Source: Ornithoclostridium sp949298505 (lineage in GTDB: Bacteria > Bacillota > Clostridia > Christensenellales > UBA3700). From it: DNA of 20,067 bases. Location of the stretch: positions 1 through 20,067 of the forward strand of contig CASFWW010000019.1 in NCBI GenBank assembly GCA_949298505.1, in the 5' to 3' direction. Shown here piece by piece: positions 12,080-20,067 of the stretch (position 1 is its first letter; every line of letters starts with the position of its first letter). A model generated the notes under the pieces. It saw nothing but the letters and a program-made list of their open reading frames with translations. It was not told where the DNA came from and did not search any database. Both the position numbers and the translations under genes were made by a program.

Positions 12080-14338
12080 ATGGAACTGCTTGCACCCGTA
12101 GGAAGCATACGCGCGTTGTACGCCGCGATAAACAGCGGCGCGGACGCGGTTTACCTCGGAGTGGACGGCTTTAACGCCCGCGCAAAAGCAGTCGGATTTA
12201 CGACCGGTAATATCGATGAATATATAGACCTTTGCCGCCTTCACGGGGTAAAGGTCTATATTGCTTTCAATACAGCGGTAAAAGAAAAGGAATTGACAGA
12301 ACTTGATCGCTACGTCAGAGCCTGCCGGCGCGCGGACGCGTTTATAATTGCAGACCTTGGCGCGCTCGACGTGTTTTACCGTTACGACGTTCCGCTTCAC
12401 GCAAGCACTCAGATGGGCGTAAACAACCTCGAGGGAGCGCTTTTCCTGCAAAGTAAAGGCTTTTCCCGCGTTGTCGTGGCGAGAGAAACGGCGCGCGAAG
12501 ATATAATTACGATAAAGAAAAACACAAATCTTGAGCTTGAGTATTTCGTGCACGGCGCGCTTTGCGTAAGTTACAGCGGCTCGTGCCTGTTGTCGTCGAT
12601 GATGAGCGGAGACAGCGGCAACCGCGGCAGATGCAATCAGCCGTGCAGACTGCGTTATTCTTCCGATCTTTCGGGAAAAGAGGGCTATCTGCTTTCTCCG
12701 TCCGAGCAATGCCTGATCACAAAACTCGACGACCTGAGAGAAATAGGCGTAGACAGCCTGAAAATCGAGGGCAGGCTCAAGCAGCCGCATTACGTTTCAA
12801 CCGTCGTCGACGCATACAGAAAGGTCCTTGACGGAGCGCGCGCGGACGAAAATCGCGTTTCAGGCCTGAAAAAAGTATTCAACAGAGGTGAATTCACATG
12901 CGGATACATCTACGACGACACCCGCGGAATAATGTCTCCTAAAGTTCAGAGCAATATCGGCGTGCCCGTTGGCAGAGTGATATACAGCGACAGAACGCGC
13001 CTTAAAATAAAAGCGACTCAGCCGCTCAGAGACGGAGACGGCATAAAATTGCTGTTCAAAGGGGAAGAAGCCGGCGGTTTCGGTGTAAAAATAATCGGAG
13101 AGGAGAAAAACGTATATACGCTCGCGGCAAGATCCGTATATCCCGTAGGTTCGGAAGTCAGAAAGACGCTTGATTCCGAAATTGCGGACGAAGAGATAAA
13201 TCTTGTCAAATTGCCGATAGAACTTAATTTCAGGGTGAACGAAGATATGACGGTAAGTCTGACGGCTTCGGGAGCGGGAGCGAGCGTGTCGTGCGCTGCG
13301 AAAGCGGAGGAGGCGAAGAGCAGACCGATGTCCGCATCCGAGATAGGGGAGTCGCTTGCAAGGCTTGGAGAAACTCCGTTCAGCTGCGAGACAGTCAACG
13401 TCGATCTGTGCGGAAGGGAGATATTCATGCCGAGGTCGGCTGTCAACGCTTTGAAGAGAGAAGCGGTTTCAAAGCTGACTTCCGCGATCCTGAATGTCTA
13501 TGAAGAAGGACGGGTAAGGTGTGATTTTTCAAACTGCAAGCTTTCAACAACAACACGGAAAAAGAGCGGAGAACGCAGGCTGATAGTAAACACGGACGAT
13601 TTTTCTCATATATCGGCATTGAGTAGCGAAAATATAGATATAAGTTATCAAATTTACGATTATAGCCAGTTTTTTTCGCAAATAGATATATTTTTAGGCT
13701 TAATTCAGAATAATTCCAGCGTATATCTTCACCTCTCTCCGGTGGTGAGAGGCAGTGAGATCGACGTTGTAAGAGATATTTTGAACAAATGCAGAGGAAA
13801 CATAGCAGGTTTGATCTGTGAGAATTATTACACATTGCAACTTGCGAAAGAATACGGCTTCAAAAGCGTTGCCGGTATAAGATTAAACGTATACAATTCC
13901 CGTTTCAAATGTGTTTCCGGCGCAGACGACGTGATACTTTCGCCCGAACTTACCCTAAGCGAAGCAGACGACGTAAATGACAGCGACGCGTTCGTTTACG
14001 CATACGGGCTTCTGCCCGTGATGACGTTGTGTCATTGTCCCGTTCAGGTAAGTACGGGGTGCAACTGCCGCGACTGCGCGTACGACGGAGACTTTTATTA
14101 TCACGACAAAAAAGCCGATTATCTTATCAAGAGAATAAGGATAAAACGCTGTACTTTCGAACTTTTCAATCCCGCTCCCGTCGATATATCGGCAAAAGCG
14201 GATAAAATACGTTACAATTTGTATATAAATATGGTAAACTGTAAACGTGATCCTCTTGAAGTGATAAAGAGCGTTACAGCCGGAGGACGACCCGTCCCCG
14301 GTTCAAACTGCGCTCATCTGTTCAGAGGAGTAAAATAA
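12080..14338 (+). CDS. U32 family protein, RlhA-like rRNA hydroxylation factor
   Basis: 752 residues. The N-terminal TIM-like domain starts MELLAPVGSIRALYAAINSG, and the U32 signature EYFVHGALCVSYSGSCLLS lies at 154-172, followed by CNQPCR. A DUF3656-type middle region (about 370-480) and a Cys-rich C-terminal segment (CHCPVQ, CNCRDC) come later. This architecture is that of E. coli RlhA, needed for 5-hydroxycytidine at 23S rRNA C2501, rather than the shorter TrhP. Annotation as a collagenase or peptidase is common for this family but poorly supported. The Cys set may hold an iron-sulfur cluster, as shown for relatives. The start has GGTGA upstream. The last third (from about 13,600) is AT-richer than the first two. 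Confidence 0.85.
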   Translation: MELLAPVGSIRALYAAINSGADAVYLGVDGFNARAKAVGFTTGNIDEYIDLCRLHGVKVYIAFNTAVKEKELTELDRYVRACRRADAFIIADLGALDVFYRYDVPLHASTQMGVNNLEGALFLQSKGFSRVVVARETAREDIITIKKNTNLELEYFVHGALCVSYSGSCLLSSMMSGDSGNRGRCNQPCRLRYSSDLSGKEGYLLSPSEQCLITKLDDLREIGVDSLKIEGRLKQPHYVSTVVDAYRKVLDGARADENRVSGLKKVFNRGEFTCGYIYDDTRGIMSPKVQSNIGVPVGRVIYSDRTRLKIKATQPLRDGDGIKLLFKGEEAGGFGVKIIGEEKNVYTLAARSVYPVGSEVRKTLDSEIADEEINLVKLPIELNFRVNEDMTVSLTASGAGASVSCAAKAEEAKSRPMSASEIGESLARLGETPFSCETVNVDLCGREIFMPRSAVNALKREAVSKLTSAILNVYEEGRVRCDFSNCKLSTTTRKKSGERRLIVNTDDFSHISALSSENIDISYQIYDYSQFFSQIDIFLGLIQNNSSVYLHLSPVVRGSEIDVVRDILNKCRGNIAGLICENYYTLQLAKEYGFKSVAGIRLNVYNSRFKCVSGADDVILSPELTLSEADDVNDSDAFVYAYGLLPVMTLCHCPVQVSTGCNCRDCAYDGDFYYHDKKADYLIKRIRIKRCTFELFNPAPVDISAKADKIRYNLYINMVNCKRDPLEVIKSVTAGGRPVPGSNCAHLFRGVK

Positions 14339-14379
14339 CATCGCTTTCCGCCGCGGCGGATCGCGTCAGACGGCGGCAT

Positions 14380-16731
14380 ATGACTTCTGAAAAAGAATTA
14401 AAATCTCTCGAATTCGACAAGATACTGAAAATTCTCAGCGGCTACGTTTTTTCGCAACCTGCCGCAGAACTTGTTCTTTCAATAAAACCCGAAAACGACC
14501 TTGAAATCGCGCGGCAGCTTCTCGAGCGCACGATCCAGGCAGACAGAGCTTCATACGAATTCTGTTGTTCGCCTTCGTTTTCGATAGACGACATTTCGGA
14601 ATATATCGAAGCACTCAGAAAAGACGCCACTTTGGGATGCAAAGCGCTTCTTCAGATCGCGAGAGTGCTGTCATGCGCCCGTACTTTCAAGCTTTCAGTT
14701 TCCAAAATTCCCGAAGGGGAATGTCCTCTCATTGCCGAATACGCGATAAATATGTTCACCGACGCCGACGCTGAAAAGCGTATCGCAGAATCGATCATGA
14801 ACGAAAACGAGCTTTACGACGGCGCTTCTTCAAGACTGAGAGAGATACGCGGCGCCATCCGCCGTACAAACGACAAGATAAAGCAGAAGCTGAACGGCTA
14901 CATCAGTGGCGGATATTCCAAATATCTTCAGGACAATATCGTGACCGTTCGCGGAGACAGGTACGTCATTCCCGTAAAAAGCGAATGTCAGGGGCAGATC
15001 CCCGGGCTTGTCCACGACAGGTCTTCTACCGGCGCGACGGTATTTATCGAGCCTTTGGCGGTTGTGGAACTCAACAACGAACTGCGAGGGCTTCTCAGTG
15101 ACGAACAGAACGAGATCGCGGAAATTCTGAGATCGTTGTCTTTTATGCTTTCTCAGATCGTCGACGGCATAGAGCGGTCTTTCAGGACGATCGCAGAGGC
15201 TGACTGCGTGTTTGCAAAGGCGCGCTATGCAAGAGAGATAAAGGCGACGCCGCCCGTTCTCAACGACGACGGGATAATCAACATACGCAAAGGACGTCAC
15301 CCTCTGATCGACGCTAAAAAAGTCGTGCCTATCGACGTCAGGCTGGGAGAGGATTTCAAGGTGCTTCTGATCACCGGACCCAATACCGGAGGAAAAACCG
15401 TCACGCTCAAACTTGTTGGATTACTTTCGCTGATGGCAAGTTCGGGCATGTTCGTGCCGTGTGAAGAAAACAGCAGACTTGCCGTGTTTGACGGCGTGTA
15501 TTGCGACATCGGCGACGAACAGAGCATTGAGCAGAATCTCTCCACGTTCTCGTCACATACCGTGAATCTGATCAGGATAACTTCGCAGGCTGACGACAAC
15601 AGCCTGGTGCTTCTCGACGAACTCGGCGCCGGTACCGATCCGGCGGAGGGCAGCGCGCTTGCGATCGCGGTGATAGAATATCTTCTTTCACGCAACTGCC
15701 GTTGCATCTCGACCACGCATTACAACGAGCTGAAAGAGTATTCCTACCGCGCGGAAGGGGTATCCAACGCGTCTATGGATTTCGACCCTGAAACCTTTGC
15801 GCCGGTATACAGATTGCTGATCGGCGTTTCGGGAAGTTCAAACGCTATAAAAATCGCTTCAAAACTCGGGCTTTCGCGCAGTATCACAGACAGAGCGACC
15901 GCGCTTCTCAGCGACGAGAAGGTGAGTTTCGACAGCATCATTGCCGCTGCGGAAAACAGCAGAAGACAGGCGGAAGAACTAAAAAAAGAAGCGGCAAGGC
16001 TTGAAGAAAAGGCGCGCGAGGAGTACAGAAAGGCTTCCGCGCTTGCGGTTCAGGCAGAAGAAAAGAACAGAAGGCTTGAAGAAAAACTGGCAAAGAAGGC
16101 GACAGAACTGCTCGGAGATTATCTTGACGAAGCGGACGAAATTATCGGCGAAATGAGAGAAGACCTCAGGCGCGGCGACGAGCAGGCGCTTTTCGAGGCG
16201 AGAAAACGCAGAAAACGTCTTGAAAACATTCAGATAAGAAAAGAGGGCGAAGAAGTTGAGGAGAAATACGAAAAAACGGGCGGCGAGATATCCGTCGGAG
16301 ATAGCGTATTCGTGAAAAAGCTCAACTCCACTGCCAGAGTGACGAAAATAGACGAAAGGAAAAAGAAATATACCGTTACCTGCGGCAATCTCACAACGGT
16401 CGTTCCGTTCGGAGAGGTCACCAGGATAAAAGTCACGCAGGAAAAGAAAACACCGAGACGCCGTATCCTGCCCGATACGACTGAAGGTTGTCCTCACGAA
16501 CTCAACGTGATAGGTCAGACCGTTGATGAAGCGACGTTCAACGTCGAAGCCTATCTTTCTCGCGCGCTGATGTGCGGGTTGAAAGAGGTCAGGATAGTTC
16601 ACGGCAAAGGAAGCGGCGCGCTGAGAGCGGGACTGCACGCTTATTTTTCAAAAAATCCGGTGATAGAATCGTTCAGGCTTGGCAAATACGGTGAGGGAGA
16701 GGACGGCGTGACCGTGTTGACTCTCAAATGA
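14380..16731 (+). CDS. mutS2: MutS2 ATPase with Smr domain
   Basis: 783 residues, the usual size. The core/clamp region (about 1-290) precedes the ABC-type ATPase: Walker A GPNTGGKT (333-340), Walker B LVLLDE (Asp413, Glu414) and the switch His in STTHYNE. A charged coiled coil (about 515-640), a KOW-like strand region and a C-terminal Smr domain (about 705-783) follow. The Smr HGKGSG motif is at 741-746, but the LDxR/H motif reads LNVIG (708-712). MutS2 suppresses recombination in some bacteria and in Bacillus (RqcU) splits collided ribosomes. The ATG at 14380 has a weak ribosome binding site. Its stop overlaps the next gene (ATGA). Confidence 0.97.
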   Translation: MTSEKELKSLEFDKILKILSGYVFSQPAAELVLSIKPENDLEIARQLLERTIQADRASYEFCCSPSFSIDDISEYIEALRKDATLGCKALLQIARVLSCARTFKLSVSKIPEGECPLIAEYAINMFTDADAEKRIAESIMNENELYDGASSRLREIRGAIRRTNDKIKQKLNGYISGGYSKYLQDNIVTVRGDRYVIPVKSECQGQIPGLVHDRSSTGATVFIEPLAVVELNNELRGLLSDEQNEIAEILRSLSFMLSQIVDGIERSFRTIAEADCVFAKARYAREIKATPPVLNDDGIINIRKGRHPLIDAKKVVPIDVRLGEDFKVLLITGPNTGGKTVTLKLVGLLSLMASSGMFVPCEENSRLAVFDGVYCDIGDEQSIEQNLSTFSSHTVNLIRITSQADDNSLVLLDELGAGTDPAEGSALAIAVIEYLLSRNCRCISTTHYNELKEYSYRAEGVSNASMDFDPETFAPVYRLLIGVSGSSNAIKIASKLGLSRSITDRATALLSDEKVSFDSIIAAAENSRRQAEELKKEAARLEEKAREEYRKASALAVQAEEKNRRLEEKLAKKATELLGDYLDEADEIIGEMREDLRRGDEQALFEARKRRKRLENIQIRKEGEEVEEKYEKTGGEISVGDSVFVKKLNSTARVTKIDERKKKYTVTCGNLTTVVPFGEVTRIKVTQEKKTPRRRILPDTTEGCPHELNVIGQTVDEATFNVEAYLSRALMCGLKEVRIVHGKGSGALRAGLHAYFSKNPVIESFRLGKYGEGEDGVTVLTLK

Positions 16732-17222
16732 ACGCATATTCTCTGACTTACACGTTCGACAAGAAAAAACCGTTGAAAACCGCGCTTCTTGCGGTCGCGC
16801 TCGGCGTGGATCTTTTCGATCTCGCATTTCTGATCTCCGCGTGTTCCGGGGATTATATAAAATTCGCTTACGTCGCTTTCGGCATTGCGGTCACGCTTGC
16901 GCTCAGACTGCCGACGCTGAAAATGACTTACTCGGTCAAATACGTCTTCAAGGACGGTCTGAGCGTATACAGGATATATCCGCACAGGCAGGAACTCGTC
17001 TTCTGTCTCGGTTCGGAATTCGAAATATATGAATTGCCCGGAGAAAGCAAAACTATTATTCCCGAAAACGTTGTAAAATTGTATTATGCCGAGGGTGAAA
17101 CAAGTATTTACCGCATAGATTCTCCTGACGGCAGTTATGCGCTCGCACTTGACGATTACATGCTCGCGCTCATTCTTTCGTTTTACGACAAAAAACTTAC
17201 AAAATGCGGCGAGAGAGGCTGA
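16728..17222 (+). CDS. Small membrane protein of unknown function
   Basis: 164 residues, not recognised. Two hydrophobic segments (about 18-37 and 44-60) form a hairpin in the membrane; the remaining 100 residues are soluble and beta-strand-like, with VYRIYPHRQELVFCLGSEFEIYE, the look of a PH-like domain. The start codon overlaps the mutS2 stop by four bases (ATGA), so it is translated by coupling with MutS2 and probably shares its transcript. A probable terminator follows. Whether this pairing with mutS2 is functional or merely positional cannot be told here. Confidence 0.75.
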   Translation: MNAYSLTYTFDKKKPLKTALLAVALGVDLFDLAFLISACSGDYIKFAYVAFGIAVTLALRLPTLKMTYSVKYVFKDGLSVYRIYPHRQELVFCLGSEFEIYELPGESKTIIPENVVKLYYAEGETSIYRIDSPDGSYALALDDYMLALILSFYDKKLTKCGERG

Positions 17223-17231
17223 TTTTTCTAT

Positions 17232-17284
17232 GCCGATTTGCCGTTGAAAGTGTGATTGCTTATCGTTCAACGCTTTTTGTCGGC
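17232..17284 (+). terminator. Imperfect terminator after the mutS2 operon
   Basis: CGTTGAA (17242-17248) pairs with TTCAACG (17266-17272), loop of 17, followed by CTTTTTGT. An outer GCCGA/TCGGC pair (17232-17236, 17280-17284) extends it. The long loop makes it weaker than other terminators in the window. Confidence 0.45.
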
Positions 17285-17366
17285 TACCGACCGAGGACTG
17301 ACATTCATTATGCTTGACACGAACATGCGTGAAAGTGTTCTGATGCGGCGCATGCGCAAGTACATT

Positions 17367-17402
17367 TAAACGCTTGCGGGCGCGCGTTTACTGTGATAGA
17401 AT
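17367..17402 (+). promoter_or_regulatory. Promoter of the desulfurase-thiI operon with a dyad over -35
   Basis: TTGCGG (17374-17379), 17 bases, TAGAAT (17397-17402). A perfect inverted repeat TAAACGC (17367-17373) and GCGTTTA (17384-17390) flanks the -35 box, as an operator would. The regulator is unknown. Confidence 0.5.
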
Positions 17403-17438
17403 TATGCGGTAGACGGCTTTTGCCTGAAAGGAGAAAAG

Positions 17439-18581
17439 ATGATATATCTGGATAACGCCGCGACCACGGCTATGTTTCCCGAATGCGTCGACACAATCAG
17501 AAAATATGCGGTTGACGAGTACTTCAACCCGTCCGCTTTGTATGCGCCCGCGATCACTGCGGCAAAGGCTGTAAAAGAGGCGCGCGGACAGATCGCAAAG
17601 GCGCTCGGATGTTCTGCCGACAATATAGTTTTTACCGCTTCCGGCAGCGAAGCCGACAATTTCGCGCTTTCGTGCGGACCGAGGAAAAAGAAGGGGAAAA
17701 TCATAATTTCGGCAGTGGAACATGCGGCGGTTTTTAACTGCGCAAAGGCGCTTGCGGACAAAGGTTACGAACTTTGCGTCGCGCCTTGCGACAGATACGG
17801 CAGAGTTCTTGAGGACGAATTTGTAAAACTTCTGGACGACGACGTGGCGATGGTTTCGGTTATGCACGTCTGCAACGAAACGGGGGCGCTCAACGATATA
17901 AAAAAGCTGTGCGAAGAGGTCAGAAAGCGTTGCAAAGACGCAGTATTTCACAGCGACGGCGTACAGGCGTTCTGCAAAGTCGCGTTTTCTGTTAAAGATC
18001 TGGGCGTTGACATGTATTCGGTCAGCGGGCATAAGATCCACGCGCCCAAAGGTATAGGCGCGCTTTATATCGCACCCGGACTGAATCTGCAGCCCTTCGT
18101 TTACGGCGGAGGACAGGAGAGGAATCTGCGTGCAGGCACGGAAAACGTTGCCGGAATATGCGCTTTCGGTTATGCCGCAGAGCGGATGTCGTCGAATATA
18201 CTGAGCAATTTCAACAGGCAGAAGGATCTTCAGAAACGTCTGATCGAAGGGCTTGTCACGGCATTTCAGGACGCAGTGAGAATAAATACCGACGTAAATC
18301 AAAGCGGAGCGCACATAGTCAGTTTTTCGTTTAACGGCATACGCGGCGAAGTCATGCTTCATTTCCTTGAGAGCAAAGGCATTATCGTGGGAACGGGCAG
18401 CGCCTGCTCCTCGAAAAAGTCAGCCGAAAGGATCCCGTCTGCGCTCGGATTGAACGGCGCTTTCAGAGAAGGCACGCTGAGGATAAGTTTTAACGAAAAT
18501 ACGTGCGAAAACGACGTGGACGCGCTTCTTGCCGCACTCGTAGACGGCGCAAAATTACTGGGAAAATACAGGAGAGTTTAA
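17439..18581 (+). CDS. Cysteine desulfurase, NifS/IscS family, partner of ThiI
   Basis: 380 residues, PLP-dependent class V aminotransferase fold. It starts MIYLDNAATT as the family does. His95 (VEHAA) stacks on the cofactor, Lys199 in SVSGHKIHAPKG forms the Schiff base, and Cys323 in GTGSACSS takes the persulfide. It turns cysteine into alanine and hands sulfur on. It overlaps thiI by one base (TAATG), and that ThiI lacks the rhodanese domain, so this is most likely the dedicated donor, as NifZ is for ThiI in B. subtilis. No scaffold gene such as iscU lies near, which speaks against a main role in iron-sulfur assembly. AAAGGAG gives a firm start. Confidence 0.96.
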   Translation: MIYLDNAATTAMFPECVDTIRKYAVDEYFNPSALYAPAITAAKAVKEARGQIAKALGCSADNIVFTASGSEADNFALSCGPRKKKGKIIISAVEHAAVFNCAKALADKGYELCVAPCDRYGRVLEDEFVKLLDDDVAMVSVMHVCNETGALNDIKKLCEEVRKRCKDAVFHSDGVQAFCKVAFSVKDLGVDMYSVSGHKIHAPKGIGALYIAPGLNLQPFVYGGGQERNLRAGTENVAGICAFGYAAERMSSNILSNFNRQKDLQKRLIEGLVTAFQDAVRINTDVNQSGAHIVSFSFNGIRGEVMLHFLESKGIIVGTGSACSSKKSAERIPSALGLNGAFREGTLRISFNENTCENDVDALLAALVDGAKLLGKYRRV

Positions 18582-19756
18582 TGAAAAGTAAGGTCATATT
18601 GCTGAGGTTCGGAGAAATATTTCTGAAAGGCAGGAACAAGAGTTATTTCGAAAAACTGCTGATCGACAACATCAAGGCGAAACTTGCGGACGTCGACTGC
18701 GAGTTTGTCAGGACTCAGAACAGATATTATATCGAAAATTATGACGAAAGCCTGACCGACGAGATAAAAAGGCGTATGAAACAGGTTTTCGGTCTTCATT
18801 CGCTGAGCGTTGCGACAAAGGTGGAAACAAATTACGACGCGCTCAGGCAGACTGCGCTTGAATACGCTCCGGACGTGGAGGCGACTTTCAGGGTAACCGT
18901 AAACCGCGCGGACAAGTCTTTAGACAAAAACTCCGCGCAGATCGGCGCAGACGTGGGCGCATACGTCCTCGAAAGGAGAAAAGGTTACAAGGTCGACCTG
19001 CGCAAGCCTCAGATCGAGATAAAGATAGACATCAGAGAAAAGGGTTATTCATACGTGTTCAGCGACGTCGAGATGTGCGCTCAGGGTATGCCTGTTGGCT
19101 GTTCGGGCAAAGGCATGCTGCTTTTGAGCGGCGGTTTCGATTCTCCGGTGGCGGGTTACAGAATGGCGCGCCGCGGCATGCAGATATGCGCAATTCATTA
19201 TCACAGTTTTCCCTACACAAGCGAACAGGCGAAGCAGAAGGTGATAGATCTGGCGCAGGTACTCACGGAATACGCCGGTGAGATCAGACTTTTCGTCGTG
19301 CCGTTCACCGAGATCCAGTTTGCGATACACGAAAATTGCAGAGCGGATTATATGATAACGATAATGCGCCGCATTATGATCGAAATCGCGGAAAAAGTCG
19401 CCAAAGAAAACGGCTGCGGCGCGCTGATCACCGGTGAAAGTCTGGGGCAAGTCGCAAGCCAGACTTTGCCCAGCCTTACCGTTACCAACGACGCCGTTCA
19501 AAGTCTGCCTGTTTTCAGACCGCTTATCGGAATGGATAAGTACGAGATAATGAAAACTGCGGAGGAGATAGGCACGTATAAACTCAGCGAGCTTCCGTAT
19601 CAGGATTGCTGCACGGTATTCCTTCCCAAAAATCCCGTGATCAAACCTTCTGTGGAGATAGCCGTCAAGGAGCAGGCGAAGATAGAAAACCTCGGTCAGC
19701 TCGTTTCAGATGCGATAGCGAATATCGAGACGGTTGTTCTTAAGCCTCACAACTGA
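18581..19756 (+). CDS. thiI: tRNA 4-thiouridine synthase ThiI
   Basis: 391 residues. An N-terminal ferredoxin-like domain with LLRFGEIFLKGRN (about 1-75), a THUMP domain (about 76-165) and a PP-loop adenylation domain with SGGFDSPVAG at 183-192 are present. Cys343/Cys344 lie in the YQDCCTVFLPK stretch that is conserved among ThiI proteins. The C-terminal rhodanese domain of the E. coli form (482 residues) is absent, as in most Bacillota. It adenylates U8 of tRNA and, with sulfur from the desulfurase encoded just upstream, makes 4-thiouridine; it may also serve thiamine thiazole synthesis. GGAGA lies before the ATG, which overlaps the upstream stop. Confidence 0.97.
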   Translation: MKSKVILLRFGEIFLKGRNKSYFEKLLIDNIKAKLADVDCEFVRTQNRYYIENYDESLTDEIKRRMKQVFGLHSLSVATKVETNYDALRQTALEYAPDVEATFRVTVNRADKSLDKNSAQIGADVGAYVLERRKGYKVDLRKPQIEIKIDIREKGYSYVFSDVEMCAQGMPVGCSGKGMLLLSGGFDSPVAGYRMARRGMQICAIHYHSFPYTSEQAKQKVIDLAQVLTEYAGEIRLFVVPFTEIQFAIHENCRADYMITIMRRIMIEIAEKVAKENGCGALITGESLGQVASQTLPSLTVTNDAVQSLPVFRPLIGMDKYEIMKTAEEIGTYKLSELPYQDCCTVFLPKNPVIKPSVEIAVKEQAKIENLGQLVSDAIANIETVVLKPHN

Positions 19757-19890
19757 TAATCGTCAAGAAACAACGCGCCGTTTCATCAGATAAAGCGATT
19801 AAACGATGCGTTTAAACATTAGTGCATTTAAAGTAAGACGTCAAACAGAATAAAGTCGTTAAACAGCAATAGATTCACAGCGCAAAACAG
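19757..19890. other. AT-rich spacer with degenerate repeats
   Basis: No gene is visible. Two similar stretches start at 19787 (CAGATAAAGCGATTAAACGA) and 19846 (CAGAATAAAGTCGTTAAACA), 59 bases apart. TTAAAC/GTTTAAAC-type words occur several times. No hairpin of note is present before the terminator. Confidence 0.4.
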
Positions 19891-19920
19891 AGACCCTGCA
19901 TTATTTGCAGGGTCTTTTAA
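19891..19920 (+). terminator. Terminator of the desulfurase-thiI operon
   Basis: AGACCCTGCA (19891-19900) pairs perfectly with TGCAGGGTCT (19906-19915), loop TTATT, followed by a short T-run. Confidence 0.88.
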
Positions 19921-19935
19921 CGCTTTGGGTGAATT

Positions 19936-20067
19936 ATACTTTCAAGTGCAACACTTAGATAAGAAAAAAAAGAAGTTCATATGAATCTGTTGTATAATTA
20001 AAATTGCAACAAAAAAACACAACAAGGAGATCCATATGAACTATACTCATCTTACCATAGAAGAACG
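19936..20067 (+). mobile_element. Left end of an IS30-family insertion sequence
   Basis: The word TTTCAAGTGCAACACTT around 19940-19956 resembles the terminal inverted repeats of IS30 elements, and the transposase reading frame starts about 95 bases further in. A -10 box TATAAT (19993-19998) and AAGGAG (20024-20029) lead to the ATG at 20036. The exact left boundary cannot be fixed because the right end and the target duplication lie outside the window. Confidence 0.6.
20036..20067 (+). CDS. IS30-family transposase, first ten codons
   Basis: The visible peptide is MNYTHLTIEE, with a further incomplete codon. This start is characteristic of IS30-family DDE transposases, whose N-terminal helix-turn-helix follows directly after it. 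AAGGAG lies at good distance upstream. The rest of the gene is outside the window, so catalytic residues cannot be checked. Confidence 0.75.
   Translation, partial: MNYTHLTIEE

Noticed and set aside
11684..12790. 368-codon minus-strand frame across pheT and the U32 gene
   Set aside because: Runs antisense through two well-supported genes, with unusual composition (rich in Cys, His, Phe) typical of mirror frames.
17314..17319. TTGACA upstream of the desulfurase gene
   Set aside because: No -10 box at 16-18 bases; the TTGCGG/TAGAAT pair nearer the gene fits better.
19757..19890. Possible CRISPR-like repeats
   Set aside because: Only two degenerate copies, no regular spacers and no cas genes in the window.

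Overview
The window looks like a chromosome segment of an endospore-forming Bacillota, most likely a Clostridia lineage. The evidence is the spoIIAA-spoIIAB-sigF cluster followed by spoVAC-spoVAD-spoVAE without spoVAA/AB, a yunB gene, a T-box leader on pheST, AGGAGG-type ribosome binding sites and many Arg codons of the AGA/AGG type. Species or genus cannot be told from the sequence.

Layout. Bases 1-600 hold the 3' end of a tRNA-Thr, a tRNA-Tyr with an odd acceptor stem, and a gene-free stretch rich in hairpins, including a fold-back copy of the tRNA-Tyr 3' end. Bases 600-3900 are accessory: an NTF2/SnoaL-like protein, a lipoprotein on the minus strand, a decayed ABC transporter (permease start joined to ATPase end) behind a perfect consensus promoter, a hexapeptide-repeat O-acetyltransferase, a double-HTH regulator on the minus strand, and a 65-residue protein read divergently from it.

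Bases 3900-8320 form the sporulation block: the anti-anti-sigma factor, anti-sigma kinase and sigma-F, then the SpoVA channel genes for dipicolinic acid, then YunB. Two TGACGAA sites (Spo0A-box-like) lie upstream of spoIIAA.

Bases 8300-19900 are housekeeping, all on the plus strand: a Phe T-box (specifier UUC) with pheS-pheT; a U32-family RlhA-like protein; mutS2 overlapping a small membrane protein; and a cysteine desulfurase overlapping thiI, which together fit the sulfur relay for 4-thiouridine in tRNA. The window ends in the left end and first codons of an IS30-family insertion sequence.

I found no clear new defence or mobile system. The most unusual points are the anomalous tRNA pair with its inverted copy, the adjoining three-way-junction-like element, the spoIIA control region with a long-spacer promoter and 0A-like boxes, the short ORF overlapping spoVAC, and a MutS2 whose Smr domain lacks the LDxR/H residues.
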